Shown: one piece after another, positions 56,969-57,531 of the stretch | Numbering within the stretch: the first letter of the stretch is position 1 | Layout: the number at the start of each line of letters is the position of its first letter | Source of the DNA: a bacterium | GTDB taxonomy: Bacteria > Planctomycetota > Planctomycetia > Planctomycetales > Planctomycetaceae | Assembly (NCBI GenBank): GCA_016124895.1 | Contig: WGMU01000030.1 | Location: forward strand, 1-57,531 | DNA length: 57,531 bases | Reading direction: 5' to 3' | Program-made: the position numbers and the translations under genes | Notes under the pieces: model-generated | What the model saw: only the letters and a program-made list of their open reading frames with translations | Told to the model about the DNA's origin: nothing | Databases searched by the model: none

Positions 56969-57386
56969 TTTGGCCTCCTACATTTGGCGTGCGCCGACTC
57001 ATCCTTTCTGTCTTCAGCGTACGCAGTTCATACAAACGACGACGCAAGTCATCGCTACTCAATGGCCCGCCGAAGCGAACCAGAGAACCTTTCCATTCGG
57101 AACCTGTTTGTCGCGCCTCACCTCCCTTCAATCGAGTTGAGTCGTCGTCGGTTTGCCCGAAGGCCACGGCTTCGCGGAATGCCCGCTTAAGCAGCCACCA
57201 GGCGCTGGGCAGCACTGCCAGCTCAGTCGCGATGGCGACTACAAGCAGTAGATACACGGCGAGCTTCGCAATCAGAAACGGCGCCATGAATAGAAGCAGC
57301 AGGTAGGACCCCACCGACTTTGGGTCGAACTCCTGCCACCAGCGGTCGAAGCTAAATATCGATTTCGAGGCGTATCGTTTTCGCAT
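56955..57386 (-). CDS. Small membrane protein of the accessory row, unknown function
   Basis: 143 residues from the ATG at 57386, with GGAGG eight bases upstream; an earlier in-frame start gives a poor extension. A basic N-terminus (RKRYASKSIFSFDRWWQEF) precedes a hydrophobic region at about 27-62, SYLLLLFMAPFLIAKLAVYLLLVVAIATELAVL, probably two membrane passes. The C-terminal half is charged and ends with a Lys/Gln tail. It leads the minus-strand row towards the recombinase. Nothing further can be said about function. Confidence 0.7.
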   Translation of the reverse strand: MRKRYASKSIFSFDRWWQEFDPKSVGSYLLLLFMAPFLIAKLAVYLLLVVAIATELAVLPSAWWLLKRAFREAVAFGQTDDDSTRLKGGEARQTGSEWKGSLVRFGGPLSSDDLRRRLYELRTLKTERMSRRTPNVGGQNGKQ

Positions 57387-57531
57387 ATTCAGTCCCTCCT
57401 TTTTCGCTGCCTCTGGCCCCATGCCAGCGGCAGTTGAATCACCAACAGCCAGCACTGTCAGTCATTCAAATGAGGGAACCGCTCGTCCGTTGTTTTGTGC
57501 CGCTCCCGGATCAGGAGCCGAGTTCAAACCC
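57387..57531. other. Window edge without gene
   Basis: This is the leader of the membrane-protein gene; GGAGG is the only signal. The last bases (GAGTTCAAACCC) recall a tRNA T-arm but no partner arm is visible before the edge. Confidence 0.35.

Noticed and set aside
57520-57531. GAGTTCAAACCC at the window edge considered as the other att site of the element
   Set aside because: It does not match the tRNA-Ala 3' sequence (GGTTCAAGTCCCCT) and the arm partner is missing.

Overview
The window looks like a piece of chromosome from a GC-rich planctomycete. The best evidence is the family content: two DUF1549/DUF1553 proteins with a CxxCH motif, two Tat-type DUF1501 proteins, a CehA-type PHP hydrolase, a PmoA-like DUF6807 protein, very long PQQ-propeller proteins, and an extracellular CAP-RTX protein with a planctomycete-like N-terminal 'LxxRLLL' segment. 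No plasmid or phage replication genes are visible, and most of the window reads as ordinary chromosome.

Layout: 1-140 is the right end of an insertion sequence (ISAs1-like). 430-1764 holds a zinc-ribbon membrane protein and a membrane protein. 1942-5133 holds a REC-PAS-SpoIIE phosphatase and DUF1549/1553 protein 1. 5243-7344 is a tetR-ABC1 kinase pair. 7551-13399 holds DUF1501 protein 1, a tandem HMA-like periplasmic protein, a cyclase/formamidase and a CehA hydrolase. 13646-16746 is a three-PAS histidine kinase with a double-REC protein. 16987-23963 holds a PQQ protein, a ClpN-only protein and a 1688-residue two-propeller protein. 24185-29285 holds a conserved unknown, a DUF6807 protein, a DUF1444-like protein and a HAMP histidine kinase. 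29439-32034 holds rhaB and ftsY. 32108-32417 is a frameshifted EF-Tu-domain-like pseudogene. 32890-37118 is a DUF1549/DUF1501/WD40 operon. 37386-40406 holds a TPR/beta-barrel protein and a 12-residue-repeat protein. 40741-46082 holds dtd, a metallophosphoesterase, a radical SAM enzyme, an FAD oxidoreductase, thiO and a STAS protein. 46352-53007 holds a membrane protein, a DUF2235 hydrolase and the CAP-RTX protein. From tRNA-Ala at 53656 to the window edge lies one end of an integrative element: a large serine recombinase, an MT-A70 methyltransferase and small accessory genes.

Points of most interest: (1) an FAD oxidoreductase, a SPASM-like radical SAM enzyme and a metallophosphoesterase with altered metal motifs, in one transcription unit beside thiO. 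The first two overlap by 4 bases. I cannot assign this to a known pathway. (2) The serine recombinase gene stops inside the 3' end of the tRNA-Ala gene, which suggests the attachment site is built into the recombinase stop codon. (3) A pseudogene recovered by reading across a frameshift. (4) Several families of palindromic elements placed directly behind stop codons. Two of them follow the two DUF1549 genes within 0-3 bases.
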